From positions 496,001 through 560,000 of the forward strand of contig NZ_CP126741.1 in assembly GCF_030246905.1 (NCBI RefSeq): a stretch of 64,000 nucleotides of DNA. The letters run 5' to 3'. The position numbers and the translations under genes are program-made. Shown here piece after piece: positions 1-8,392 of the stretch. Position 1 is the stretch's first letter, and every line of letters begins with the position of its first letter. Origin of the DNA: Microbacterium sp. zg-Y818 (GTDB taxonomy: Bacteria; Actinomycetota; Actinomycetes; Actinomycetales; Microbacteriaceae). The notes beneath the pieces are model-generated. The model had not been told where the DNA came from and searched no databases. It saw nothing but the letters and a program-made list of their open reading frames with translations.

Positions 1-1218
1 GTGCTGCTGTCCGGCCAGCCCGCGGCGCAGAACGTCTGGATGAGCCACGGCGACCAGGTCGCCGCCGCCCCCGAAGGCTTCGAGGTGCTCGCGTCGACGG
101 AAGCCACCCCGGTGGCCGCCTTCGGCAGCGACGAGCGGCGGATGTACGGCGTGCAGTGGCATCCCGAGGTCAAGCACAGCGACCACGGACAGAACGTGCT
201 GGAGAACTTCCTGCACAAGGCCGCGGGGCTCCCCGCCGACTGGAACAGCGGCAACGTCATCGCCGAGCAGGTCGCGAAAATCCGCGAGCAGATCGGCACC
301 GGCCGGGTCATCTGCGGGCTCTCCGGCGGCGTCGACTCCGCCGTGGCCGCCGCGCTCGTGCACAAGGCCGTCGGTGACCAGCTCGTGTGCATCTTCGTCG
401 ACCACGGACTGCTGCGTAAGGGTGAGCGGGAGCAGGTCGAGCAGGACTACGTCGCCTCGACCGGCGTGCGCCTGGTCACCGTGGATGCGCGCGAGCGGTT
501 CCTCACGGCGCTCGCGGGCGTCAGCGACCCGGAGCAGAAGCGCAAGATCATCGGGCGGGAGTTCATCCGCACGTTCGAGCAGGCCGAAGCGGCGCTCGTC
601 GCCGAAGCCGCGGCCGACGGCGAGCCCATCCGCTTCCTCGTGCAGGGGACGCTGTACCCCGACGTCGTGGAGTCCGGCGGCGGCGCCGGCACCGCCAACA
701 TCAAGAGCCACCACAACGTGGGCGGGCTTCCCGAGGACCTGCAGTTCGAACTCGTCGAGCCGCTGCGCACCCTCTTCAAGGACGAGGTGCGCGCGATCGG
801 CCGCGAGCTCGGCCTGCCCGAGGTCATCGTCGGTCGCCAGCCGTTTCCGGGCCCCGGCCTCGGCATCCGCATCGTCGGTGAGGTCACCGCTGACCGCCTC
901 GAGATTCTGCGTGACGCCGACGCCATCGCCCGCGAGGAGCTGACCAAGGCGGGCCTGGACGACGAGATCTGGCAGTGCCCCGTGGTGCTCTTGGCCGACG
1001 TCCGCTCGGTGGGCGTGCAGGGCGACGGCCGCACCTACGGCCACCCGATCGTGCTGCGCCCGGTCTCCAGCGAGGACGCCATGACGGCCGACTGGACGCG
1101 CCTGCCCTACGACGTGCTGTCGAAGATCTCCAACCGCATCACCAACGAGGTGCGCGAGGTCAACCGGGTCGTGCTCGACGTGACGAGCAAGCCCCCCGGG
1201 ACCATCGAGTGGGAGTGA
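1..1218 (+). CDS. guaA: GMP synthase (glutamine-hydrolysing), 3' portion
   Basis: This enzyme makes GMP from XMP, ATP and glutamine in the last step of guanine nucleotide synthesis. The reading frame is open from the first base, so the true start and most of the glutamine amidotransferase domain lie before the window. What remains begins near the end of that domain: WMSHGD and then QWHPEV carry the His and Glu of the amidotransferase triad. The ATP-pyrophosphatase domain follows, with its P-loop SGGVDSA at about residue 108 of the visible part. The C-terminal dimerisation domain has FPGPGLGIR and ends in KPPGTIEWE, the usual GuaA C-terminus. A strong hairpin terminator follows seven bases after the stop. 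Confidence 0.98.
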   Translation: MLLSGQPAAQNVWMSHGDQVAAAPEGFEVLASTEATPVAAFGSDERRMYGVQWHPEVKHSDHGQNVLENFLHKAAGLPADWNSGNVIAEQVAKIREQIGTGRVICGLSGGVDSAVAAALVHKAVGDQLVCIFVDHGLLRKGEREQVEQDYVASTGVRLVTVDARERFLTALAGVSDPEQKRKIIGREFIRTFEQAEAALVAEAAADGEPIRFLVQGTLYPDVVESGGGAGTANIKSHHNVGGLPEDLQFELVEPLRTLFKDEVRAIGRELGLPEVIVGRQPFPGPGLGIRIVGEVTADRLEILRDADAIAREELTKAGLDDEIWQCPVVLLADVRSVGVQGDGRTYGHPIVLRPVSSEDAMTADWTRLPYDVLSKISNRITNEVREVNRVVLDVTSKPPGTIEWE

Positions 1219-1224
1219 GCGCAT

Positions 1225-1260
1225 GACGGATGCCGCGGCCTGAGGGTCGCGGCATCCGTC
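1225..1260 (+). terminator. Hairpin terminator after guaA
   Basis: A perfect 13-bp inverted repeat (1225-1237 with 1248-1260) encloses a 10-base loop and is followed by GTTTCC. It starts just after the guaA stop. Both arms contain the GGATGCC/GGCATCC heptamer that is common across the window. Confidence 0.8.
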
Positions 1261-1324
1261 GTTTCCGGCGGGCGCGGCGTCGCGGTTCGGAGGAGACCCA
1301 GCGGGCGTGGGGGAGGATGGACGG

Positions 1325-2707
1325 ATGAGTGAATCCGCGCTGCCCGACGCCGACTACCTCGTGCTCGCGAGCAGGCTGATCCCCGACCGCGACGGCGGCT
1401 TCACCATCTCGGTGCTGCGCCGTGCCGGCGACATGGCCGCCGCCGGTGCACGCGTGCGCCTGCTGACGGTGGATCCCGGCGAGCAGGAAGAGCACGACCG
1501 CGACCGCGCCGAATGGGTGCGACGGGGGCTGCTCGGCGCCCCCGAAGACCTGCGGAACCTCTTCGACGACGCCCGGGCGGATGCCGCCTGGCTGCGCGCC
1601 GCGGCGCTGCCGCTTCCTGTGCCCGCGTCTGCACCCGGCGCCGACGTCGGCAGCCGCGCCATCCGCGACGCCGCGGGCCGCACGGTGCTCGAGCTCCCGG
1701 TGATCGCCGGCGACCCCGCGTGGCACCTGAGCGAGGCCCCGGTCGTGGTGTGGTCGGCGGACGGCGCCGAGCCGATCGGCTGGCTGCCCGGGTTCGGCGG
1801 GCTGTACCGGGCGTGGCTGAACGCCCTCGCGGCCGAGACCCGGCGCGACACGGTCGTGATCTGCGAGGCGCGTCAGGTGGGCGAGGTTCTGGTGGCCGAC
1901 GCGCCGCCGCAGCTGGATCCCGGCATCCGATTGGTGCACACCACGCACGCCTGCCACGTGCAGGCGCCGTTCACCTGGGATGCCCCGATGGATGCCGCAT
2001 GGACGCGCTGGTTCGACGTCGCCGACCGGTTCGACGGCGTGCTGTGGCTGACGGCGAGCCAGCGGGCCGATGTGGAACGGCGGGTGAGCGGCATCCGCTC
2101 GTTCGTCGTGCCGCACCCGGCGCCGGCGGGGCTTGCGAACGACCCGGTGCCCGGCCGCATCGTGATGCTGAACACCCTCAGCGCCCGCAAGCGCGTGGAT
2201 GACGCGATCCGCGCCCTGGCGACGGTGCGGGCCTCGGTGCCGCACGCCGAGCTGCACGTGTACGGCGACGGGCCGGAGTGCGCCGCCCTCGTCGCCATGG
2301 CGGACTCGCTCGGTCTCGGCGATGCGGTGTTCTTCCACGGTCACACGGCGGACCCTGAGGTCGCATGGGCGACGGCGGACCTGTTCGTGCTCACCAGCAC
2401 GAACGAGGGGCAGCCGCTGGTGGTCCTGGAGGCCCTCGGTCACGGTGTGCCGGTCGTGGCGTACGACATCCCCTACGGTCCTCGCGACACCCTCGCCCGC
2501 GGCGGCGGAATGCTCGTGCCCGACGGCGGCGTCGATGCCCTCGCCGGTGCGCTGACGGCGCTGCTGACCGGCCCCGGGGTGAGGGCGTGGCTGGCGGATG
2601 CCGCCCGCGCCGCGGCCGCAGGGATGGATGCCGCCGCCTCGATGCGCGCCCTCGCCGCCGCCGTGCGCGCAGCCCTCGACGCCCCCGCCCCCCGCCCCGG
2701 CCGCTGA
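1325..2707 (+). CDS. GT4-like glycosyltransferase (GT-B fold)
   Basis: This is a probable retaining glycosyltransferase that uses a nucleotide sugar; acceptor and product are unknown. The C-terminal half has the family 4 donor-binding layout: a glycine-rich stretch around YGDGPE, then TSTNEGQPLVVLEALGHG near residue 358, which contains the E-x7-E pattern. The long N-terminal half has no motif I can name. Length (about 460 residues) and general look recall TagE-type poly(glycerol-phosphate) glucosyltransferases of wall teichoic acid synthesis, but that is inference. I chose the ATG at 1325 because GGAGG lies eight bases upstream; an in-frame GTG at 1307 overlaps that site. The gene stands alone after guaA and is followed by a palindromic repeat. 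Confidence 0.85.
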   Translation: MSESALPDADYLVLASRLIPDRDGGFTISVLRRAGDMAAAGARVRLLTVDPGEQEEHDRDRAEWVRRGLLGAPEDLRNLFDDARADAAWLRAAALPLPVPASAPGADVGSRAIRDAAGRTVLELPVIAGDPAWHLSEAPVVVWSADGAEPIGWLPGFGGLYRAWLNALAAETRRDTVVICEARQVGEVLVADAPPQLDPGIRLVHTTHACHVQAPFTWDAPMDAAWTRWFDVADRFDGVLWLTASQRADVERRVSGIRSFVVPHPAPAGLANDPVPGRIVMLNTLSARKRVDDAIRALATVRASVPHAELHVYGDGPECAALVAMADSLGLGDAVFFHGHTADPEVAWATADLFVLTSTNEGQPLVVLEALGHGVPVVAYDIPYGPRDTLARGGGMLVPDGGVDALAGALTALLTGPGVRAWLADAARAAAAGMDAAASMRALAAAVRAALDAPAPRPGR

Positions 2708-2738
2708 CCCGCGCCCCGCGCCGCCGCCCTCCGATCGC

Positions 2739-2805
2739 TGAGACGAATGCGGGCGGACGAGACCGTGGGGTTTCCCCATGTCCTCGGCCGTCAGTTGTCG
2801 TCTCA
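2739..2805. repeat. 67-bp palindromic repeat, copy 1
   Basis: This imperfect palindrome begins TGAGACGAAT and ends in TCGTCTCA. It lies between the convergent glycosyltransferase and Bax-inhibitor genes. A second element of exactly the same length, about 75% identical by eye, lies at 61187-61253, also between convergent genes. This copy has lost part of its arm pairing. Confidence 0.75.
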
Positions 2806-2832
2806 CGGTGCGGGATGCCGGCGACGCAACGA

Positions 2833-2862
2833 GAAAGGGCCGCCCCGAGGGGCGGCCCTTTC
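2833..2862 (-). terminator. Strong hairpin terminator, probably bidirectional
   Basis: A perfect 14-bp inverted repeat (2833-2846 with 2849-2862) with a two-base centre, effectively a CCGAGG-capped hairpin. It lies 18 bases past the stop of the minus-strand Bax-inhibitor gene. AAAG/CTTT ends on both arms suit termination in either direction. Confidence 0.85.
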
Positions 2863-2879
2863 GACGAACGACGCGGGTG

Positions 2880-3782
2880 TTACTCGCTGCCGCGCAGGAT
2901 CGCGAGGATCCGCAGGATCTCGACGTACAGCCACACGACGGTGACCATGATGCCGAAGGCAGCCATCCAGGCGAACTTGCGGGGTGCGCCGTTGCGCACG
3001 CCCTGCTGCACCTGGTCGAAGTCGAGCACCAGCGAGTAGGCGGCCATGATGACCACGAACACACCGATGAGAACGCCCCACGGAATGCCGAAGAGGAAGC
3101 TCGGCTCGCTGCGCATGCCGAACATCGCGGTCTCGGGCATGATGCCCGTGAGCATCAGCACGACGTTCAGCAGCGAGAAGACCAGGTAGCCGATCATCGC
3201 GATCATGAAGATCTTGGTGGCCTTCTTCGACGCGCGCACCTTGCCGCTGGCGAAGAGGGCGAGGGTCACACCCACGACCGCGAGGGTCGCGAGGGTCGCC
3301 TGCATCACGATGCCGGGGAAGATCAGCTCGAAGTACGCCGAGATGCCACCGACGAACAGGCCCTCGAAGGCCGCGTAGGCGAAGATGAGGCCGGGGCGGA
3401 TCTTCTTGCGCGACGAGAAGATGACGACCATCGCGAGGACGAAGCCACCGAGGGCGCCGATGATCCACGGCATCATGGTGGGGCCGGCGTCCGGCAGCGG
3501 CGACAGGGTCCACACCCAGCCGACGACGGCGGTGGCCAGCAGGATCGCGAAGAGGCCCACGGTCTTGACGACGGTGTCCTCGACGGTCATGCGGTCGGTC
3601 TCGACCGCGCCGGCCGACGGAGCGGCGTACATGCCCTCCATCTGTGCCTGGGCGGCGACGTCGACGCCCTGGTGCTGAGCGGCGGCGTACTGGGTCTGCG
3701 TGCCGGAAGCGGCCGGCGGCGTCAAGCCGGGTCGCTGCTCCTGGAACGCCGGGTTGGCGAATGCGGGGTTGTTGAGGGCCAC
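2880..3782 (-). CDS. Bax inhibitor-1/YccA family membrane protein
   Basis: A 300-residue integral membrane protein of the Bax inhibitor-1 (YccA/TMBIM) family. In other bacteria these are linked to proton-coupled calcium leak or to FtsH control; the role here is not known. The first 90 or so residues are soluble and rich in Ala, Gln and Pro, starting ALNNPAFANPAF. About seven hydrophobic helices follow, with the family-typical FAYAAFEGLFVGGIS segment and a conserved Asp near the C-terminus (LVLDFDQVQQG). I chose the GTG at 3782 because an AT-rich promoter region lies upstream, with TACTGT at 3841-3846 on the minus strand. The frame stays open far upstream, but that extension is only a shadow of the neighbouring gene. 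Confidence 0.9.
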   Translation of the reverse strand: MALNNPAFANPAFQEQRPGLTPPAASGTQTQYAAAQHQGVDVAAQAQMEGMYAAPSAGAVETDRMTVEDTVVKTVGLFAILLATAVVGWVWTLSPLPDAGPTMMPWIIGALGGFVLAMVVIFSSRKKIRPGLIFAYAAFEGLFVGGISAYFELIFPGIVMQATLATLAVVGVTLALFASGKVRASKKATKIFMIAMIGYLVFSLLNVVLMLTGIMPETAMFGMRSEPSFLFGIPWGVLIGVFVVIMAAYSLVLDFDQVQQGVRNGAPRKFAWMAAFGIMVTVVWLYVEILRILAILRGSE

Positions 3783-3953
3783 GTGCTCTCTCACACTCCA
3801 AAGTCGGGTTTGCGACACAGCGCCGTGCTGTGTGCACTCCACAGTAACGGACACGTATGACGCGAGTACGGAATATCGCTGTGAGCGAGCTTTGAAGGCA
3901 TGATGGCCCCGCCCGGTGCGGGTCCGCGCCCGGCCTCCAGCGGCCCCCGCGCG

Positions 3954-3959
3954 TAGCCT
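3954..3959 (+). promoter_or_regulatory. -10 box TAGCCT, leaderless start
   Basis: TAGCCT ends six bases before the ATG at 3966, which places the transcription start on the start codon. Confidence 0.7.
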
Positions 3960-3965
3960 GGAGGG

Positions 3966-4979
3966 ATGCCGCGCCCCCGTCCCCTCGTCATCGGCCACCG
4001 CGGTGCGCCCGGCTATCGACCAGAGCACAGCCGGTCGTCGTACGACCTCGCGCTGGCCACGGGCGCCGACGCCGTTGAGCCCGATGTCGTCGTCAGTCGC
4101 GACGGGGTGCTCATGGTGCGGCACGAGAACGAGATCTCGGGCACGACCGATGTCGCCGATCGTCTCGAGTACGCCGATCGTCGCACCACGAAGACCATCG
4201 ACGGCGAGCAGCTGACCGGCTGGTTCACCGAGGATTTCACGGCGGACGAGCTTTGCGGCCTGCACTGCCGCGAACGGCTGCCGAAGCTGCGTCCTGCCAG
4301 TGCCGCCCTCGACGACCGGGAGCAGGTGCTGCGGCTGCGTGACGTGCTGGACCTCGTGCGGGACGCCGCCCGCGTGCAGGGCCGGCCGATCGGCGTCGTC
4401 GTGGAGATCAAGCACGCGACGTACTTCGCAGGCCTGGGCTGGGACGTGGCCGAGCTGGTCGAGGCGGAACTGCGCGCGGCGGGCTGGGATGAGGGGGAGC
4501 TGCCGCTCGTCGTCGAGTCGTTCGAGTCGACGGTGCTCGCCCGGCTGCGCCGAAGCGGCATCCCGGCGGACCTCATCTATCTGCTCGAAGCGGCGGGCAA
4601 GCCCTTCGACCTCGTCGCCGGGCTCGGCGCCGACGCTCCCGACTACGCCGACACCGTCACCCCGGCGGGGCTCGATGCCCTGGTCGGACGGGTCGAGGGG
4701 ATCAGTGTCGACAAGCGCATGATCCTCGCCCCCGACGCGCTCGGCCGCCCCACGGGGCCGGCGCCGTTCGTCGCCGACGCGCACGCGCGGGGCCTGCGCG
4801 TCTTCACCTGGACCGCCCGCCCCGAGAACGCCTTCCTGCTGGCGCGCTTCCGCAGGCACGGCGGCAAGGCCGCGTTCGGCGACTACGAAGGGGAGTGGCA
4901 GGTGCTGGCGGATGCCGAGGTCGACGGCGTCTTCGTCGACCACACCGACCTCGGGGTGGCGTTCTTCCACGGCGCCTGA
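3966..4979 (+). CDS. Glycerophosphodiester phosphodiesterase
   Basis: This enzyme splits glycerophosphodiesters (deacylated phospholipids, possibly teichoic acid fragments) into glycerol 3-phosphate and an alcohol. The N-terminus carries the GDPD signature HRGAPGYRPEHS, with the catalytic His and Arg. Then come EPDVVVSRDG, which supplies metal-binding Glu and Asp, and HEN with the second catalytic His. EIKH near residue 150 supplies another conserved metal ligand. At 337 residues with inserts it resembles the GlpQ-type subgroup. There is no signal peptide, so it should be cytoplasmic. The start is fixed by a TAGCCT box six bases upstream. It is probably monocistronic, with a new promoter before the ABC genes downstream. 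Confidence 0.92.
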   Translation: MPRPRPLVIGHRGAPGYRPEHSRSSYDLALATGADAVEPDVVVSRDGVLMVRHENEISGTTDVADRLEYADRRTTKTIDGEQLTGWFTEDFTADELCGLHCRERLPKLRPASAALDDREQVLRLRDVLDLVRDAARVQGRPIGVVVEIKHATYFAGLGWDVAELVEAELRAAGWDEGELPLVVESFESTVLARLRRSGIPADLIYLLEAAGKPFDLVAGLGADAPDYADTVTPAGLDALVGRVEGISVDKRMILAPDALGRPTGPAPFVADAHARGLRVFTWTARPENAFLLARFRRHGGKAAFGDYEGEWQVLADAEVDGVFVDHTDLGVAFFHGA

Positions 4980-5023
4980 GATCTCGGTCACCGCCGGTCG
5001 GCGGCGAAATCGCGACGCTCCGC

Positions 5024-5029
5024 TAGGGT
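5024..5029 (+). promoter_or_regulatory. -10 box TAGGGT, leaderless start
   Basis: TAGGGT ends seven bases before the GTG at 5037. It overlaps an earlier in-frame GTG at 5028 and therefore argues against that start. Confidence 0.65.
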
Positions 5030-5036
5030 GACGCTC

Positions 5037-5987
5037 GTGACCACACCCGGAATAGTGGCGCGCGGCGTCCGACGGTCGTTCGGAGACGTCCACGCCGTGC
5101 GCGACGTGACGCTGGAAGCCCGCGAAGGGGCGGTGACGGGCCTGGTCGGCCCCAACGGCTCCGGCAAGACCACCCTCATGCTCATGCTGGCCTCGCTCCT
5201 GGCCCCCGACGCCGGCGAGGTGCGGATCGGGGGCGTCCACCCGGTCGCCGATCCCGCCGCCGCGCGGCGCCTTCTCGGCTGGATGCCGGACGCCCTCGGC
5301 GCCTGGCCCTCTCTCACCGCTCGGGAGACGATCGCCGTCACGGGGGAGCTCTACGACCTGCCGCGGCCGCAGGCGAAGGCGCGCGCGGCGGAGCTGCTGC
5401 GCGACCTCGGGCTGGAGGGCCTCGCCGACGCACCCGCACGGGTGCTCTCGCGAGGGCAGAAGCAGAAGCTGGGCCTTGCGCGCGCGCTGGTGCACGACCC
5501 GCGGGTGCTGCTGCTGGACGAGCCCGCCTCAGGGCTCGACCCGCAGGCCCGCATCGACCTGCGCGTGCTGCTGCGGCGCTTCGCAGCCGAGGGGCGCACC
5601 GTGCTGATCTCCAGCCACATCCTCTCGGAGCTCGAAGAAGTGATCGACGACGCGGTGTTCCTCGTCGCCGGTGAGACGGTGAGCTCGGAGCGGGTGGCGG
5701 TCGCGGCATCCCGCACGCGCACGTGGCGCATCCGCCTGGCCGACCGCGACGGCGTCGCCGCTGTGCTGCCGGTGGCCGCCGCGCTGGGGCTGGATGCCGG
5801 CACCCTCCCCACCGACCGGCGCGACGTGCTGGTCGGGTTCGCCTCCGACGCGGATGCCGCGCGGGGGCTCGCCGCCCTCGTCGCCGGGGGACTGCCGGTG
5901 GCGGAGTTCTCCGCCGCGACCGGCATGCTCGAGCACACTTTCCTGGATCTGCGCGAGCAGCCGGGCGCCCCGGGAGGAGCAGCATGA
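5037..5987 (+). CDS. ABC transporter ATP-binding protein
   Basis: This is the ATPase subunit of a two-gene ABC transporter. The 316-residue protein has Walker A GPNGSGKTT near residue 38, a signature LSRGQKQKLGLAR, Walker B VLLLDEPASGLD and the switch His in ISSHILSE. A C-terminal region of about 100 residues is typical of the CcmA/NatA-type exporter ATPases. The GTG at 5037 is preferred over 5028 because a TAGGGT -10 box covers the earlier codon. The stop overlaps the start of the permease gene in ATGA, so the two are translationally coupled. The substrate cannot be read from the sequence. Confidence 0.93.
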   Translation: MTTPGIVARGVRRSFGDVHAVRDVTLEAREGAVTGLVGPNGSGKTTLMLMLASLLAPDAGEVRIGGVHPVADPAAARRLLGWMPDALGAWPSLTARETIAVTGELYDLPRPQAKARAAELLRDLGLEGLADAPARVLSRGQKQKLGLARALVHDPRVLLLDEPASGLDPQARIDLRVLLRRFAAEGRTVLISSHILSELEEVIDDAVFLVAGETVSSERVAVAASRTRTWRIRLADRDGVAAVLPVAAALGLDAGTLPTDRRDVLVGFASDADAARGLAALVAGGLPVAEFSAATGMLEHTFLDLREQPGAPGGAA

Positions 5988-7015
5988 ACGGCCGGCGCAT
6001 CGGTGTCCTCGTCCGTCTCGAGCTGATCCAGCGGATGCGGTCGGTCGCCTGGTATGTGCTGCTCGGGGTGTTCGCCGTGCTGCTGGTCGGCGTGACCGCA
6101 CTGGCCTTCCTGGCCTGGGGCGGCAGCGATGACCGCGGCGCCGGGATCTACTCCACGGTCGTCCTCATCACCCTGCTGCTGGCTCTGCTGGTGTCGCCGA
6201 CGCTCAGCGGCAACTCCATCAACGGCGACCGGGATGCCGCGACCCTCGCCCCGGTTCAGGTGACGCTCGCCACGACGGGCGAGATCCTGCTCGGGCGGTT
6301 CCTCGCCGCGTGGGCGACGGGCCTGGCGTTCGCGGTCGTGGCGGCGCCCTTCCTCGTGGTCGCGACCCTCGCGGGCGGCGTCAGCCCCGTGACGGTGATC
6401 GTCTCGCTCGCCGTGCTCATCGTCGAGATCGGGGTGGTGGCGGCGCTCGGCACGGCGCTCAGCGGCATCCTCGCCCGGCCGCTCTTCTCGGTCGCCACGA
6501 CCTACCTCGTGGTGGCAGCGCTCGTGATCGGCACACCCATCACGGTGGGGCTCGTCGCGTTCAGCGTGCGCAGCGAGGTGGTGTCGTCGTATCGGGTCGT
6601 CGAGTACACCGAGGCCGGCGGCGTGACCTGCACCGACGAGTGGGAGACGAGCGTCTACGAGATCCCGCGGCCCGACACCGTGTGGTGGGTGCTCGCGGCG
6701 AACCCGTTCGTCGTGCTCGCCGACGCGATCCCGACGCAGTTCGAGCGGGGCGGTTGGCCGGTCGACCTCTTCGGGCAGCTCAAGCTCGTGGTGCGCTCGA
6801 TCCAGCAGCCGCCCGAGCTGGAGCAGCGATACGACGAGTGTGCGCCGTCGACAGGGGACGACACGACGCCGCGCGACATCATCGCCGAGACGGTGCCGAG
6901 CTGGTTCGTCGGTCTCGGGGTGCAGCTGCTGCTCGCCGGCGGACTGATGGCGTGGGCCTACCGGCGCACGCGCACCCCGGCACGCACGCTGCCGCGCGGT
7001 ACCCGCATCGCCTGA
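5984..7015 (+). CDS. ABC-2 type transporter permease
   Basis: This is the membrane partner of the preceding ATPase, joined to it by an ATGA overlap. The 343-residue protein has an N-terminal cytoplasmic stretch, a first membrane helix near WYVLLGVFAVLLVGVTALAF and about five more helices. A large extracytoplasmic loop follows the fifth helix, and the last helix (VQLLLAGGLMAWAY) ends in an Arg-rich tail. The plan is that of ABC-2 permeases, as in the NatB-type exporters. The loop sequence gives no hint of substrate. GGAGGAGC before the ATG is a good ribosome binding site. Confidence 0.88.
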   Translation: MNGRRIGVLVRLELIQRMRSVAWYVLLGVFAVLLVGVTALAFLAWGGSDDRGAGIYSTVVLITLLLALLVSPTLSGNSINGDRDAATLAPVQVTLATTGEILLGRFLAAWATGLAFAVVAAPFLVVATLAGGVSPVTVIVSLAVLIVEIGVVAALGTALSGILARPLFSVATTYLVVAALVIGTPITVGLVAFSVRSEVVSSYRVVEYTEAGGVTCTDEWETSVYEIPRPDTVWWVLAANPFVVLADAIPTQFERGGWPVDLFGQLKLVVRSIQQPPELEQRYDECAPSTGDDTTPRDIIAETVPSWFVGLGVQLLLAGGLMAWAYRRTRTPARTLPRGTRIA

Positions 7016-7029
7016 CCGACGGGCACGCA

Positions 7030-7069
7030 CGGATGCCGCCGGTCGCGAGAGGGCGACGGGCGGCATCCG
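7030..7069 (+). terminator. Hairpin between convergent genes
   Basis: Arms of 11 bp (7030-7040 and 7059-7069) enclose an 18-base loop, just after the permease stop and before the end of the minus-strand M23 gene. Both arms again contain GGATGCC/GGCATCC. Confidence 0.6.
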
Positions 7070-7096
7070 GTGTGTCAGGCGCGGTGTGTCAGGCGC
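7069..7096. repeat. 14-bp tandem duplication at the end of the M23 gene
   Basis: GGTGTGTCAGGCGC is repeated exactly, twice in a row. The second copy includes the stop codon of the M23 gene. This looks like a recent slippage duplication. Confidence 0.8.
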
Positions 7097-8015
7097 CGTG
7101 GGCGATGAGCCAGCTCTCGCCGTTGACGTAGCCGTTGTTCACCTGGATCTCGAGGTGCAGGTGCGCCCCGAACGCGCGGCCGGTCTCGCCGACCTGCCCG
7201 ATGACCTGGCCGGCGGACACGCGATCGCCCACTTGCACCGTGCGGGTGCCGTAGGTCATGTGGGCGTACAGCGAGGTGACACTCACGCCGTTGATGTTGT
7301 GCGCGATCTTGACGTAGACACCCCAGCCGGGGCCGCTCTCAGATGACTCGATCACGACGCCGTCGGCGATCGACATGATGGGGGTGCCGGCACCGACCAT
7401 GTAGTCCACGCCGCGGTGGCCGGCATAGGGCGTGCCGAAGTTGTTGAAGTACGGAAGCGGCCGGACGACACCGCCGCCGGCGGGGATGGCGGAGGTGACC
7501 GCTGCCAGCTGGCCGTTGGTGACCGCGGCGGCGAGCCGGGCGCGCTCAGCCTGCGCCGCGGCCTCCTCAGCCTGCTTGACCGCAGCGATCTCCTCGGGCG
7601 TCGTGGCGGCGTAGGAGAGGCGGTCGAGGGCGACGGCCTCGGGCTCCGAGGCGACGACGAGCGACTGTGTCTCTTCGGGTGCCACTGCGTCGGACGCGGT
7701 CACCAGCGTGGAGGAGTCGTCGGCGGCACCTCGACCCCGGTCGACGGAGGTGTCGGCGGGCTGCGCAGCGGTGTCGGACACGTCGTGGATCGTCACGGCA
7801 GCGGCCGGCATGGCGGTGGTTCCAGCCAGGCTCACCACGACGGTCACGGCGAAGGCGGCGTGGAGGGCGCGTCGGCCGGAGCCGGGCGTGCGGTCCGCCG
7901 CCCGCCCGGTCACCAGGATCGTCCACCGTTCCCGGGCCGCACGTGCGGCGGCGATGCGGGCGGATCGGCGCGTGGAAGCAGGGGTGGGGCTGGAGGAAGT
8001 GGTGTGCTCGGTCAA
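7089..8015 (-). CDS. M23-family peptidase-domain protein, membrane-anchored or secreted
   Basis: A probable cell-envelope protein of the lysostaphin/M23 metallopeptidase family, which cut peptidoglycan peptides or act as regulators of such enzymes. The 308 residues comprise an Arg-rich cytoplasmic start, one hydrophobic segment near residues 52-72 (uncleaved anchor or signal), an Ala-rich linker with a short coiled-coil-like stretch (IAAVKQAEEAAAQAERARL), and a C-terminal M23 domain. Zinc ligands are visible in HRGVD near residue 200 and HLHLE near residue 285, with LYAHM between, so the active site looks complete. About 125 bases of structured leader separate a TTGACG/TACGCC promoter from the ATG, which is unusual in this window. 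Confidence 0.9.
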   Translation of the reverse strand: MTEHTTSSSPTPASTRRSARIAAARAARERWTILVTGRAADRTPGSGRRALHAAFAVTVVVSLAGTTAMPAAAVTIHDVSDTAAQPADTSVDRGRGAADDSSTLVTASDAVAPEETQSLVVASEPEAVALDRLSYAATTPEEIAAVKQAEEAAAQAERARLAAAVTNGQLAAVTSAIPAGGGVVRPLPYFNNFGTPYAGHRGVDYMVGAGTPIMSIADGVVIESSESGPGWGVYVKIAHNINGVSVTSLYAHMTYGTRTVQVGDRVSAGQVIGQVGETGRAFGAHLHLEIQVNNGYVNGESWLIAHGA

Positions 8016-8147
8016 ACGATGGCCTCTGGGCTCGAGGAGCCCGCGGATCGGCGCCGTCGGGTCGGCGCGAGGGATGCCACGGAGTTCTTCGGTCGCGGCG
8101 CGTACGTAACAATGGTGTCACGATGAACCTGTACGGAGCCTCCGAGA

Positions 8148-8176
8148 GGCGTAGCTTGCGCTAAGCGGATCGTCAA
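8148..8176 (-). promoter_or_regulatory. Sigma-70-like promoter for the M23 gene
   Basis: On the minus strand TTGACG (8171-8176) and TACGCC (8148-8153) are separated by 17 bases. The resulting transcript would have a leader of about 125 bases, with hairpins such as GGGCTC-ctc-GAGCCC (8034-8048). Confidence 0.45.
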
Positions 8177-8230
8177 CCGGATGCGGTCGGCGACGCAGTC
8201 GTCGATCCTGGCGAAGGAGAGGAGCACGCC

Positions 8231-8392
8231 ATGAGCAACAACCTGCCCGACCTGCCCGACGAGGAGCGCCCCGTCGATCCGGCCGTCGAGAGCCTGTTCG
8301 CAGACCCCCAGCTCGATGACGAACGGCCCGTGCCGTTCGATGAAGAAGACGACGTCGCCCTCGAGATCGAGAGCCAGGACCTCGGCTCGTGA
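8231..8392 (+). CDS. Small acidic protein, 53 residues
   Basis: I do not recognise this protein. It is 53 residues long, begins MSNNLPDLPDEERP, and is very acidic (about 17 Asp/Glu), Pro-rich and without Cys or hydrophobic segments, so it is probably disordered. The ORF is supported by an excellent ribosome binding site (AAGGAGAGGAG) just before the ATG and by biased codon use. Its 3' end overlaps, in another frame, the apparent beginning of the FUSC-type membrane gene that follows. Confidence 0.6.
   Translation: MSNNLPDLPDEERPVDPAVESLFADPQLDDERPVPFDEEDDVALEIESQDLGS

Noticed and set aside
2880..5495. An 871-residue protein from extending the Bax-inhibitor frame upstream
   Set aside because: The added part is antisense to the glycerophosphodiesterase and ABC genes and has no family character; the protein starts at the GTG at 3782.
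8016..8176. ydaO-type c-di-AMP riboswitch before the M23 gene
   Set aside because: Leader length would suit it, but I could not find the conserved core sequences of that riboswitch.
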